Origin: Microcebus murinus
Taxonomy: Eukaryota > Chordata > Mammalia > Primates > Cheirogaleidae
Direction of reading: 5' to 3'
DNA: 64,000 nt
NCBI RefSeq assembly: GCF_040939455.1
Contig: NC_134117.1
Span: 47,337,001-47,401,000, forward strand
Shown: positions 53,770 to 64,000 of the stretch, piece after piece
How positions within the stretch are numbered: the stretch's first letter is position 1
Layout: every line of letters begins with the position of its first letter
Notes under the pieces: generated by a model
Seen by the model: the letters and a program-made list of their open reading frames with translations, nothing else
What the model was told of the DNA's origin: nothing
The model's database searches: none
Made by a program: the position numbers and the translations under genes

Positions 53770-54535
53770 GAATAGGCTCAGGACGCGCACACGAAGGTCA
53801 CCATCTGATCCTACCTGAGCTCTCCACCCCCATGACTGGTGAAATCTGAGTGCGGGTTTAGGAACCCAAGCGGGAGGGACCACAGAATCTGAAGATTATC
53901 CAGAGGCTCCCTGTGGCTCTTGGAGAGTCTGCTCAAGCTCCCTTCTCTTTGGGACTTTCTGGTTTTCTTCCTCTTCTGTACCACCCACGCCACTGCTTCC
54001 TGGCTTGAACTTTCCCTGTTGTCACTAGTCAGAATTATGTGGGTTTCCTGGGAAAAACGTCAACTCCTCTGCAGCTGGCTCGCAGCCTTGGTTTAGGGTT
54101 AGAATAATTAAGTGAAGGATGATGTCTGCACAGAAGTGGCTCAAGGCTCAGGGTGGGATCGGGCTTTCTCCAAACACCCACACAGGAAATGATCCCTGAG
54201 CACTTTGGGGGTTTTTTCTGCTCCACTGTCAAGCACTCATCATGTGCCACCAAACATTTGAATTATTTGTTTAATATCTTTGCAATTCTACTAGCATATA
54301 GATTTCTTGAGGATAAAGACTGTATCCTATAGAACTTTACATCCCAGAACACAGCAGTGCTCAAACATTAGGTATTGCAGTTTTGGATTGAGAGGTAGAG
54401 GTCCATGAATTGGGAACGATAAGCTCTAGTGTCTTCGGTTTGGGGTAAATTAGTATGAAGTCTCTGAGCCTCATGTTAATGCTTTTAAGATAGAATTTTA
54501 AAGAAAGAGCATGCTTCTATGACCTGTCTGTTAAG
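53770..54535. other. Unassigned sequence
   Basis: No firm feature. Confidence 0.4.
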
Positions 54536-54539
54536 TACA

Positions 54540-54650
54540 TCACAAGCAACTTGAGGGCAAGGACAGTATCTTTCACTTTAATCTATAGCATCTAGCATGT
54601 TGTCTTGCACAAAGAAGTTGCTCAATGCATGTTTAGTGAAGAAAGACCTC
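54540..54650 (+). mobile_element. L2 3' end fragment
   Basis: 'aacttgagggcaaggacagta' and 'agcatctagcatgttgtcttg' followed by 'gctcaatgcatgtttagtga' is the L2 terminal pattern. Confidence 0.65.
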
Positions 54651-54853
54651 ACTGAAAAATTGAAAGCAAGATTGGCCAACCTGCAATGTAGACAAGCTTT
54701 TAGAATTTTTACATTCTTTAAATTTTTTTCAATTTCTGTGTATTGTATTTAAGTAGCAAGACAAAGTTAGGAATCTACTGTGACGGTTTGCAAACTCAAA
54801 TGCCTGAAGGATCATGTAACACAGAATGGACCTGGTTAAGGCAAAAGGGAATA

Positions 54854-55171
54854 CAGTCGGCCCTCCATATCCTCATCCACAGATTCAACCAACCATGGAT
54901 CAAAAATATTGGGGGGAAACCCCGATTAAAAATAACAGTACAACAATAAAAATAATACAAATAAAAAATATAGTATAGCAACTATTTACATAGCAGTTAC
55001 ATTATACTGGGTATTACAAGTAATCTAGAGATGATTTAAAGTATATGGGAGGGTGTACATAGGTTATGTGCAAATATTACCTTATTTTATGTAAGGGACT
55101 TGAGTACCCATAGATTTTGGTATCTGTGAGGGTCCAGGAACTGAGCCCCTGCAGCTGGCAAGGAATGACTG
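54854..55171 (+). mobile_element. Tigger-type element (MER2-like)
   Basis: Starts cagtcggccctccatatcc after a TA and ends aaggaatgactg. Interior 'cagattcaaccaaccatgga', 'acaatacaataaaaataata'-type and 'agtaatctagagatgattta' are the MER2 order. Length about 318 bp. Pogo/Tigger elements insert at TA; the right TA is mutated. Confidence 0.9.
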
Positions 55172-55224
55172 TCCTAGTGACTGCGGAGAACTAGAGATTA
55201 TTGGAGAGAACTTTAAAACCACTT

Positions 55225-55732
55225 AGGGCAAGGCTGTGGAAACAGCCCAAGTGCCCATCCATCCAAGAGTGGATTAGTAAAATGTGGTATATGTATACCA
55301 TGGAGTACTATTCAGCTCTAAGAAACAACGGTGATATAGCACATCTTATATTTTCCTGGTTAGAGCTGGAACCCATACTACTAAGTGAAGTATCCCAAGA
55401 ATGGATAAACAAGCACCAGATATATTCTCCAGCAAACTGGTATTAACTGAGCAGCACCTAAGTGGACACATAGGTACTACAGTAATAGGGTATTGGGGAG
55501 GGGGGAGGGGAGAGGGGGCGGGTATATACATACATAACGAGTGACATGTGCACCATCTGAGGGATGGTCATGCTGGAGAATCAGACTTGTGGGGGAAGGG
55601 GGGGAAAGGGCATTTATTGAAACCTTAAAATTCGTACCCCCATAATATGCCGAAATAAAAAATAAATAAATAAAAAAAATAAAATCACAATAAAAATAAA
55701 ATAAAATAAAATTCCAAAAGTAAAAAAAAAAA
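55225..55732 (+). mobile_element. 5'-truncated lemur L1 inside piggyBac-like end
   Basis: Starts in late ORF2 (agggcaaggctgtggaaaca). The ORF2 frame ends at 55444-55446 with the residues KMWYMYTMEYYSALRNN...VSQEWINKH. The 3' UTR has two G-rich tracts (55497-55520 and 55591-55605) and the terminus cccccataatatgccgaaa. The A-rich tail has grown into (AAAT)n-type sequence up to 55732. Target duplication: aaaaccactt at 55215-55224, aaacccactt at 55733-55742. Confidence 0.92.
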
Positions 55733-56015
55733 AAACCCACTTCAGTACAGCGCTCACCGGCCATGAAACCTTGCCCACAGCCGGCACTCACAGTCCGCAC
55801 GATAGTCTGTGCTGTGCATTGACAAGGAATCCGTTTTGCTCTTGTGTGATGAGGAAAGCTTGAAAGTACTGAAAGCTTGTTTTACTTTACAGGCAGCTTT
55901 ACTTGTAAATCAGAATAGGTAACATATACATATATGTTTTTATTACGTTATTTTTAAATGTTCACAATTTTTTTTTTGATAAATGAAAAATTAGAAAAGT
56001 CAATTCTAAATTTTA

Positions 56016-56133
56016 GACTAAAGTCGACGCTTGGCTGTGCGCCTTCATATCACGGCTGTCGGCTAAAGTCCACGCTCGGCTGTGCGCGTTCATCTGTGGC
56101 TATCGACTGTAGTCGACGCTCGTACCGAAGTGG
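56016..56133 (+). repeat. Three 44-45 bp CpG-rich subterminal repeats
   Basis: Units begin gactaaagtcgacgct, ggctaaagtccacgct and gactgtagtcgacgct. The first two continue ggctgtgcgc(c/g)ttcat. About ten CpGs sit in an otherwise AT-rich flank. Confidence 0.9.
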
Positions 56134-56139
56134 TTAAAT

Positions 56140-56460
56140 ATCCACTCTAAAAGGAGCAGCTGATCATCTGCCCTAATTGTTGTCATTTGGGAGATTGGTC
56201 CCAATGTTGTTAGGATTTGGATACAATTATGTGAAATTGTATATATGTTTATATTACACAAATCTGTATATGTGTATATATTTCACAAAATATGTGAAAT
56301 TTCTTTATGTCAAGAAGAGCCTGTTAGGGGATCTGTTAAATGTCAATGCATACATTTAAAAATAATCCAATTTATACTTCCAGGTGTTAATAATATTAAT
56401 ATTTCTTTAAAATGCGCTTTGTTAAGGTACTTTGGGAATTACTCCGTGATTTTGGAGCTC
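56140..56460. other. Unassigned AT-rich sequence
   Basis: No recognised feature. Confidence 0.4.
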
Positions 56461-56480
56461 TAATTTTCCTTTCCAGTTTT

Positions 56481-56809
<329 letters not shown>

Positions 56810-56823
56810 TCCTTTCCAGTTTT

Positions 56824-57290
56824 AACTGGAACATTTTATCGGTGCAGCTCTGTGTTATATTCAGTTTACTTGCAGAGGCAACCGCATGGCAAAAAAGAGA
56901 GCTGTTAGCTGTCGCTGGCCTTTCCATTGACAAAAGCACTAACTGGGTCATTGCATTTTCAGATTATTTTCCACAACGATTATTATAACATCTGAGTGAT
57001 GACGGATTCACAATAAACCAATTAATAATAACATAACGTGCTTATGTGTAGAGACTACAAAGATGATGGATACGCTGGGGTTTAGATGTGGTTAGCTCCC
57101 CAGATAAGTGCAGCACACTATTGGCGAGGCTGGGCTTGAGTTCTTGCAGCAAAACAACCAGTGAGTTTCAGACACAGAGATCCTCTGTGTACCAGCAGAG
57201 TAACAGCTCGAGCAGAGCCACTTGGGCTTCATGAGACCTGCTCCAAGTTGCAGTAGATTTGATCTTGAGGGAGGCTAATAAAGGTAATAA
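56824..57290. other. Unique sequence, possible conserved element
   Basis: Not repeat-like. It contains tgatgacg near 56997 and AT-rich homeodomain-type words (aaaccaattaataataaca). Conservation cannot be judged here. Confidence 0.4.
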
Positions 57291-57291
57291 A

Positions 57292-57414
57292 TGAGTCATT
57301 TTCCAGCATGATATAACTAGAATTGGTCCTTGGCCCAGAAAGCTGTGAGTCAGTTCAGTCCTGACTCAGTTCCCAGTATGATGTGCAGTGACTCACTTCC
57401 CTGTGTGATGTCAT
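57292..57414 (+). promoter_or_regulatory. Cluster of four exact AP-1 motifs plus a CRE-like site
   Basis: Exact TGA(G/C)TCA at 57292-57298, 57346-57352, 57362-57368 and 57389-57395, and tgatgtcat at 57406-57414. The last part is an imperfect tandem repeat of 27 bp (units from 57363 and 57390, each beginning gactca and holding ttccc and tgatgt). AP-1 (Fos/Jun) and related bZIP factors bind these words. No gene or transcription start is visible nearby, so an enhancer role is inference. Confidence 0.5.
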
Positions 57415-57589
57415 GTTTGTTCCTTATGAGATTTGACCTCCACATTGTTTTGTTGTATCAAGATTTTTTTTTTTAACAAGAAGAAAAGGAGAATGTTGTG
57501 GAATAAGATGAAATACTTTGAGGAATACAGAATCAAACCAATAAATCCTTGATTTTCTCACAATGAGCATGAAGGAGTAATTAAGCTTT

Positions 57590-57809
57590 TTTTTTTTTTT
57601 TTTTTTTAGCAATCCTACTGCCTCAGCCTCCCAAGTAGCTGGGACTACAGGCATGTGCCACGATGCCTGGCTAATTTTTTCTATGTATATTAGTTGGCCG
57701 ATTAATTTCTTTCTATTTATAGAAGAGACAGGTCTCACTCTTGCTCAGGCCGCCTGCCTCGGCCTCCCAGAGTGCTAGGATTACAGGCGTGAGCCACCGC
57801 GCTCAGCTG
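57590..57809 (-). mobile_element. 3'-shortened Alu with direct A-tail
   Basis: Flanked by gagtaattaagcttt at 57575-57589 and 57810-57824. On the minus strand the Alu runs from its normal 5' end to 'ggctgaggcagtaggattgct' and then directly into about 20 A, so the last about 90 bp are missing. A further 30-40 bp is missing in the left arm near 57748. Confidence 0.93.
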
Positions 57810-57824
57810 AGTAATTAAGCTTTA

Positions 57825-58825
57825 AATGCCTATATTGTTGTTCCCATCTATTAGGATTGCTAATTTACAAACAGCCTAGCTATTAGCCAATATTTGATTG
57901 AAAACATTTTGCATGTAAAACAAAAAAATTGGTATTACAACAATTCAATCCTTTGGTAGGTTTATTTATAAATGGCAGATGCATTTGAAGAAAGTTAACA
58001 ATAGATGGTCAGGTTAAAGAGGACATATCGACTGACCTTTCTAGAAAGATATATTAATTTACATATGGAAAGTAAACCAAAAATGGAAGATTTCTTACGA
58101 AAAGCACAAGCATTTTCAGAATATGTAGAATTTTTAAAAATACTTTAAAAATGGCTTTGTTAAGCATATGTCAATTGTGAATGAAGTTCAGTGTTCATGT
58201 CTTGTGTTGGGGGTCAAGTTTGGAAGGAGAGGACAAAAGCAACTAAAGGATCTCAAATGCTATCTGGTGAAATGGATTAACTTGGTCTCCACCTCAAGGC
58301 AGAACAAATACTCTCATCCTCAGTAGATAATGATACTGACAAAGTCACAGCTATATAAGTTAAGGCTGCCTGATTGCCAGCAACAGAAAACCCTTTTAGC
58401 TAATTTAAGCTAAGAAGAGGATGTTAGATGGATGAATCGAAGGAGTTGCAGAATAACCAAGCCTCAGGGACTTTGGGGACCCCCAGATTAGGTACTTCTG
58501 GACCTTCTAGGGCTCTGTCAAGTTGCATCTCTGCCCCAACAATTTTCTGTATTTGTTTCTCATTCATCTGTGTTTCAAATTCCCAGAAGATAATACATGA
58601 ATTGGCCGCCCCTAGCAGGTGTCCCTCCCCTTGGATCAGTCACCCCTGACACAGGAGCTCACTGTACAATCCATCCTGGGGAACTGTTATGAGAAGCACA
58701 TCCCAACTGGTGTCTGCTGCACAGACCATTTGGTTTGTTCTTCCAACTTCCTTCCCTTCTAGCCTCGGTCATAACAATGTTTTTTTTAACTATCCTGTAG
58801 ATGAGTGCTTGTCTAAGTCCTACAT
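57825..58825. other. Unassigned sequence; possible old repeat at 58340-58640
   Basis: No Alu. 58360-58640 ('tgccagcaacagaaaaccctt', 'agctaatttaagctaagaag') resembles a common old repeat I could not name. Confidence 0.35.
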
Positions 58826-58829
58826 TTAC

Positions 58830-58965
58830 AGGGATCACTGGGGTATCTTGTTAAAAATGCAGATTTCGATTTAGTAGAATTGAGGCACCAGCTGAAATTC
58901 TGTATTTATAGTAACTTCCCAGGTGACCCCAATAATGCCAGTCCTTGAACCATACTTTCAGTAGC
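58830..58965 (-). mobile_element. MER5-like hAT fragment
   Basis: 'gatcactggggtatcttgtta', 'aaaatgcagatttcgattta', 'acttcccaggtgaccccaat' is the MER5A reverse order. Confidence 0.7.
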
Positions 58966-59159
58966 AAGACTTTATAAGATGTTTTTGCATGCCTGGCGAG
59001 TATCCATTCTCTCCCCCTGCCTTTTCTACTAGCACACAAGTCTTTATCTAAGTATCCACTTCCACCCCTGTACAGTCCATGTACTTGGGAAACTGAACCT
59101 ACTTTCAGCTCTAGTGGTGGGTACCAGCTGCTTTAAGCCAATCAGTCATTCAATGTTAT

Positions 59160-59235
59160 TTCAATGTCCCAGAACGTCAAACAGTGGCTGGTATGTAGTA
59201 GGTACTCAGTAAATATTTGTTAAATGTTTGTGCAC
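59160..59235 (+). mobile_element. L2 3' end fragment
   Basis: 'acagtggctggtatgtagtag' followed by 'gtactcagtaaatatttgtt' is the L2 terminus. Confidence 0.75.
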
Positions 59236-59239
59236 GTGA

Positions 59240-60185
59240 ATTGATATGAGCATAAATATGTGAATCAAGCTTAGATGAATTCTGGGACACTGGCTTGGAA
59301 TGCTGGTCCAGCAGCCCTCTCTGCCAATGGCCGCGAACGTTAGACTTGGCTGTGGCTGGCAGCCTTCCTATATCCACCAGGAGAGTCCGCCTTAGAATAA
59401 AGCTGACACCAGTGAAGGTGGACCAGAGAGATAGAAATCAGCTATTGATAACATCATTAAAACGATTGGATTAACTACCCTATGCCCACCCCAGCAGTTA
59501 CGTGAAATAATAAATTCCCTTCAATTTTAAAGCCTGTTTCAGTTGGATTTTCTGCTACAATATAAAGAGTCTTAATTGACAATATGGAAATGCTTTGTTC
59601 CATTCCTGAGCCACGGTACTGTGGTACAGTGTGGGTGCCTTCTTAGGTTACCCTGGTCAAAAACCAACAGGGTTAGAAAGTATTCCACAATGCCCATTTA
59701 GAAACAGGTTTTAATGTAGAAACTTACAAGTGTCAGCACGAAGAGAAATCATCTATGATCTCCCAGCCTTTCATGAGTCCAAGGAAAGGCGTCTATTGGA
59801 ATACGGTGGGTTATGTTCCAGGGGAAGGACCCCACCTCCTTGTTGAGGAAGCGTGAGAACAACTTACCAGGGGGGATACACACAGACACTGGGGCCCTGT
59901 GCAATCCCGGTCCCAGGATTGTTAGACGCTCTGAAAAGTTGTCTGGGAAAGCCAGCTTTCCCCTTCTGGACATTTGAGGCCTGGGTGGGGGGGGAGTTGT
60001 AGCTCATCTGGTTGGGGTGGGAAAGAAACTACTAGTCATTTAGGAAGCTGAACTTGGGGCAGCCTATCCCACCGAGAGCAGGGGGAAGCCCCTATTCCAG
60101 TGGGCTTGTCCACACCACCCAAAGTGACCTCCTGGAGTCATTTTTAGATGACTTTGTTTGTCATACACATTAACCTAAACCCTTG
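59240..60185. other. Unassigned unique sequence
   Basis: No repeat recognised over about 0.9 kb. Confidence 0.4.
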
Positions 60186-60189
60186 ACCC

Positions 60190-60725
60190 AGCCAGTTGCT
60201 TAATATCCTTCACATGCTACAGCACTGCCTTCGGGACAAAGTCCAAGGAGTTTGTTTCCTGCGATAGTCGCCACCTGCCCCAACCTACTTCTTCAGTATT
60301 TCTTGTGTCACCCCACACGTTGTACTGTAAACTCCAGCTGTACTGCATGACCCACTATGCTGCAAACATTCCGTGTATCATCGCTCTTCGGTGTCTGGAA
60401 GACTTTTGCATCATGCCTCTTGCTGGACTGCGTCGTGCTGAGTACGCTGCTCCCTAAATTTCCTCCCGATCAAAGCCTGCTCATCCTTTAAGTTTCAGCT
60501 CAACTGTTACTCTCTGCAGGAAACATTCCCAGATCTTTAATCCCCACACCCAGCGTAATTAATCATTGCCTCCTCGGAGCTCCCGCTGCACTTTGGTGCA
60601 GGCTGCTGGCGTGCACTTATCACCTTGTTAAGCAGCGTATCCGCGGCCTCCCCTAGATTACCAGTTTCCTGAGCACAGAGACCTTGCCGTGCTTGTCTTT
60701 ACAGCTTAAGCCCTACTGGGCTGCT
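60190..60725 (+). mobile_element. L2 LINE 3' UTR fragment
   Basis: 'ttcgggacaaagtccaagga', 'cctgctcatcctttaagtttc', 'agctcaactgttactctctg', 'ggaaacattcccagatcttt' and 'cctgagcacagagaccttg' follow the L2 3' end in order. Confidence 0.8.
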
Positions 60726-60729
60726 TTCC

Positions 60730-62885
60730 ATGGGACGGAGCCCGCTGGCCCTGCGGTGGCATCCCGCCCTTTATTCTGTATTAGGGAGCGTGCCTTAAGG
60801 TCAAGGCTCACTGAGAAGCTGCACAGGCCTTTCCCCCCGTGCTAAGAGAATCTAAAGAAGGACGAGCTACAGCCTGTCAAAATGCTGGAACTCATCCCCA
60901 AGCTGGAGAGAGCCTAACAATTTTGGGAGGACAGAAAATCGGGGGGATGTGGGGGGGGGGGAGAAGCCCGAGTTTTTAAAAAAATAAGTTCCCAGAGGGT
61001 CTGCGGGATCATTGCCTTGAAGAATAGCTACCGATACAGAAAATGATGTAGTCTATAAAAAGAACAATTTAATATTTTTTTAAAATGAAGATTTCCCCTT
61101 CTTTGACCTTTTGTCAGTATGATTATATTGCTGTTAACTTTATGACTGAAGCTTAATGCCCAAGATACCAGGAACCACTTCTAAAAACAGCTGTGAATGT
61201 GGCCATTCATTGATTTGGCCCCGGCCATGAGGGCGACGGGGAGGGATCTCTGTTTCCGTAGCCATGGCGCCCGTGTTGCTCTTGTAAGAGGACTAATGAA
61301 AGGCACTTAAATCAGACCACACAAAGTTAAGGGAAATAGTTCATTCCTTCATTTCCATCAGACCGAGGAACATCAGAGAAGATGTGAAACTATTCACCTG
61401 GACCTCCACGGAGTTTTAGAGCCACAGCGAAACGTCCAGAAAGATAAAAGCAGGCAGGTCATGTGGTTTTTCTGAAGGTTTATTCAGCCATCCCGGGACA
61501 CACCTAAAGGCAGGCTGGTGCCAAAGTACACGGGGTGTTGGGTGTGAGCCTGACGAGAGCAGAGACTGGGAGGCCCGATGGGGGTTGGCACGGCCGCAGC
61601 CTGCAGGCCCGGTCTGGCCTGTGCGGCAGCTGCACATGTCCTGGGACCAGAGCCAGCCGGTGGCTCATGGCAATGGTTTCTGGGCCCTGGCTCTTCCCCA
61701 AGACGGGCTTGAGCTCCTTAGCCCTGACCTGGCAGTGGCTTTGTTCTGGCTCCAAGCTGCAGTTTGGCCCCTGGGCCAGAAGGTGAAGGCAGGCCCTTGC
61801 TCCCTCACCCATGCCCTCCTCCCAGCCTGGCGCAGCGGGCCCCAGGCTCGGCCAGAGACCAGTGGGGAGTGAGGGGGGACCAGTCCTCCAGGGTTAAACC
61901 GTGGTCACCCTCAGAACCCCTGCAGTGGTTTTGCCCTCTTTGGGTCTCCAGGGTCTTGGGAGTAAGCTACCTGTGCGCTGGGTCTCAGGTGGATGTAGAG
62001 GTCGCAAGGGAAGGAGCAGACACCCAGCAGGAGACGCCCTGACCCTGACCAACCCAGGAACACTCAGAGATGACTTCAGGACTGGATTTCAAAACCCGCC
62101 TTGGTTTCACAGAAGCGTCACCCCAAATCAGGTTCTCTGAAACAAGGTATCAGGAAACCCACAAAGTTCTCAAAATCAGAAGGATTTTAATCTCTACTAG
62201 AACATGTCGCAAACCCTCCAAATAAAACATCACTGGTGACATTCTTTGCTTACGATGCTTTCATCCTTCCCCCAAGCGGGGATAAAGCCTCTTTAGAACA
62301 CTCTGGTAGCTTTATTGATTGGAACAGGCACTCTAAGTAAAAGCGAGTGCTTGCTATGCAAATAAAGCTTCTAGACAAAGCTTCTAGACAAGACTCCAGC
62401 CTCCCTCCTGCAGCTGCTCACCATCCCGAGCTCCCCCCTCCCGCCCCAGACGGGATTCTGAAATCTGCTTTTAAAATATAGTCTTTATTTGCGTGTTCCC
62501 CACCCCCCCTCCGCCCTAGTTTCAGTCTAATTCTCCCAGATTGAGAGAAACACAATAAAGGAGAGAAAAAAATTTTTTGTTTTCAGTGCTTCCCTTTTCA
62601 CAGAGTCTTTTTTTGGAAACCACAAGCCTCGGATCCCAGCAGAGGTTCCTGGGGACTTCAAGAACATCAATCAGTTTCGCAGCTGGAGGCTGAGGCTTTC
62701 CTCAGGGAAGACTTTTTACATAAAACAGATTGTACTTTGTCCTTGCCAGGGCAGACAAAGGTTTAAATTAAATATGCAGCAAGCTCCAGTTGGCTGCTTG
62801 CCACAGCCCCGGGGAGGGGGAAGGGAGAGTGTGTCCTCACTGTCCTTCCTCTCTCTGTAGTTGTTTCTTTTTCCCATTTCTGTTT
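60730..62885. other. Repeat-poor, GC-richer unique sequence
   Basis: No Alu, L1 or L2 recognised. Many overlapping short frames occur at 61.4-62.1 kb on both strands, as expected for GC-rich non-coding DNA; none has a recognisable domain. An exact POU octamer word atgcaaat lies at 62356-62363, next to a perfect 13-bp tandem pair aaagcttctagac at 62364-62389. C-rich runs at 62430-62510. An unseen exon or non-coding RNA cannot be excluded. Confidence 0.45.
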
Positions 62886-62889
62886 AGTA

Positions 62890-63050
62890 CAGTGTGAGGA
62901 GCCTGGAGCTGAGAGACCTGGGCTTTTCTGCAAATTCACTGGGGGATGTGATACAAGTCACTTAGCCCCTGGGACCTCAGTTTCCTCTCCCATACAATGA
63001 GGAGTTCGAATGAGATGATCTTTGAAGGTCTTTTCCATATCTGTGGGTAA
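62890..63050 (+). mobile_element. MIR fragment
   Basis: 'gagctgagagacctgggctt', 'gtgatacaagtcacttagcc', 'cctgggacctcagtttcctc', 'aatgaggagttcgaatgaga' is MIR order. Confidence 0.8.
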
Positions 63051-63059
63051 TGGGTACCC

Positions 63060-64000
63060 GGAGGGAGGAACCCATTTCTGGGGTGACGGGGAGACCTGGC
63101 CCTTCTTCCCACATATTTCATGAGCCGGGCAGCAAGCCCGGTAGGACATGGTAAATGGCAAATGACTTTGTATCTCAGTTTTGGGGAGTATTAGAGAATG
63201 GTGGGGATGGTGGCAAATTGCAGAGAAAGAGGCTTCTAGAAAGGGGCCGCCTCTGCCCAAGTTGGCTCAAGCCAGTTTGTAACAGAATAGTCACCCCTGC
63301 TCCCATAGATATGGCAGGGAGATATTGAGAGTGGGGAATACGTAACAGGGGGAATGGACTGGAAAAATGGCAAAAATATTTTCTGTCTCCTTAAATCATC
63401 CTCCACTCTTTTTCCAAGATCTAAAACCTACATCCTTGCCTCAGGCCAGTGGTTGGGAGGGGCAGGGTAAGGCTTTTGTTATTAGTGCCAAAGGAAATGG
63501 CTCAGCCCAGACCTGCAAAGGGAGGTCCTGGCTGGAGGTCACAGGACTGTCTTCTCCAGAGATGGGACAATCAGAATCATCAACCGTAGGTGAACAGTAA
63601 TTGCCTGAAGCTGAGAACCCATCCGTGAAAAGCTCTGTATTTCTGCTTATTAGGAGGAGGATGGCATTTCAGACGGGAGTCTCCATCCTCCTCCTTTGCT
63701 GGGGAAAGTACTAAGACTTCTCTCTCCTCCTCCTCAAACCACTTGTTCTCCTTCTTCTGATGCGGCCTCTAGGACAAGTGGCCGAGCTTTCAGTTACAAG
63801 TTGTTGCCACTTGGAAATATGGGCCACTGGGACAGCCAGTTCTTTTTTATTTTGTGCAAGTTCTACATTTTTAAATATTGGCAACTAATTAAAAGAAACT
63901 TGTGGGTTTCACAAAATAAATAGGTCTGTGAGTTTAACTTGAAGATCCATGTGCTATGTCTTCAAAGACCTTAAGGAGATAAGAATTTCTGTAATTTCTA
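63060..64000. other. Unassigned unique sequence
   Basis: No recognised repeat, RNA gene or convincing coding region. Confidence 0.4.

Larger units (their letters stand above)
55217..56133 (+). mobile_element. piggyBac-like non-autonomous element, split by an L1
   Basis: Right end: cgtaccgaagtgg at 56121-56133 followed by TTAA (56134-56137). Left end: ccacttcagtac at 55737-55748, matching the reverse complement of the right end at 11 of 12 bases. Both carry CpG-rich sequence just inside. The left TTAA is at 55213-55216, separated from the CCACTT by two A and then by the L1. Without the L1 the element is about 400 bp, too short for a transposase. Its right third has three 44-45 bp tandem units (starting about 56016, 56061 and 56105) with the core aaagtc(g/c)acgct. 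TTAA insertion is the hallmark of piggyBac. Confidence 0.72.

Noticed and set aside
61416..62140. Six overlapping frames of 70-100 codons
   Set aside because: They occur on both strands in GC-rich DNA with few stops, none with a domain or splice-site support. An exon cannot be excluded but is not supported.

Overview
This is vertebrate nuclear DNA, almost certainly from a strepsirrhine primate of the lemur group. The main evidence is about 40 Alu-family insertions. Most carry a right arm ending in a 'cactcactctagcctgggcaacaaagcgagactctgtctc'-type 3' end and an AT-rich linker containing 'ttggccaactaatatatat', the form typical of lemur Alus rather than monkey or ape Alus. Two L1 3' ends have a lemur-type 3' UTR ending in 'cccccataatatgcc' plus an A-rich tail. 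A probable piggyBac-type element also fits, since recent piggyBac activity has been reported from mouse lemur. The species cannot be fixed from the window alone; a mouse lemur or another lemur is likely.

I found no intact protein-coding gene. Nearly all longer open frames lie in Alu, L1, L2 or retropseudogene sequence. The window looks like intergenic or deep-intronic DNA. It contains two protein-derived processed pseudogenes: CFL1 (about 29.39-30.09 kb, fused to a partial Alu) and HSPE1 (about 36.33-36.82 kb). It also contains four small-RNA retrocopies: Y3 at 3.3 kb, Y1 at 7.4 kb, Y1 at 37.5 kb inside an Alu, and U6 at 39.5 kb.

Layout: 0-20 kb holds a solo LTR inside an old Alu, L2 pieces, Y3, Y1, a MaLR LTR, many Alus and a 100-bp L1 end. 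20-33 kb holds MER5-type, MaLR and HAL1-like remnants, the Alu-CFL1 chimera, a MIR and a lemur L1 3' end. 33-40 kb holds Alus, HSPE1 inside an old L1, Y1-in-Alu and U6. 40-54 kb holds old L1/HAL1, microsatellites, MIRs, back-to-back Alus, an hAT-type element with an 8-bp target duplication, and a 190-bp dispersed duplication. 54.8-56.2 kb is a nested block of a MER2-type Tigger and a piggyBac-like element whose left end is split by an L1. 56.8-57.6 kb is unique sequence with four exact AP-1 sites. 57.8-64 kb has no Alu and contains L2, MER5 and MIR remnants plus GC-richer unique sequence.

The common theme is L1-driven retrotransposition of RNAs (Alu, Y RNA, U6, CFL1 and HSPE1 mRNA), with A-rich tails and mostly 10-20 bp target duplications, layered over older DNA transposons. 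The best items for follow-up are the Alu-CFL1 chimera, the AP-1 cluster, the piggyBac/L1 nest, the two near-identical Y1 copies and the 190-bp duplication. Repeat family names are from memory and were not checked against a library.
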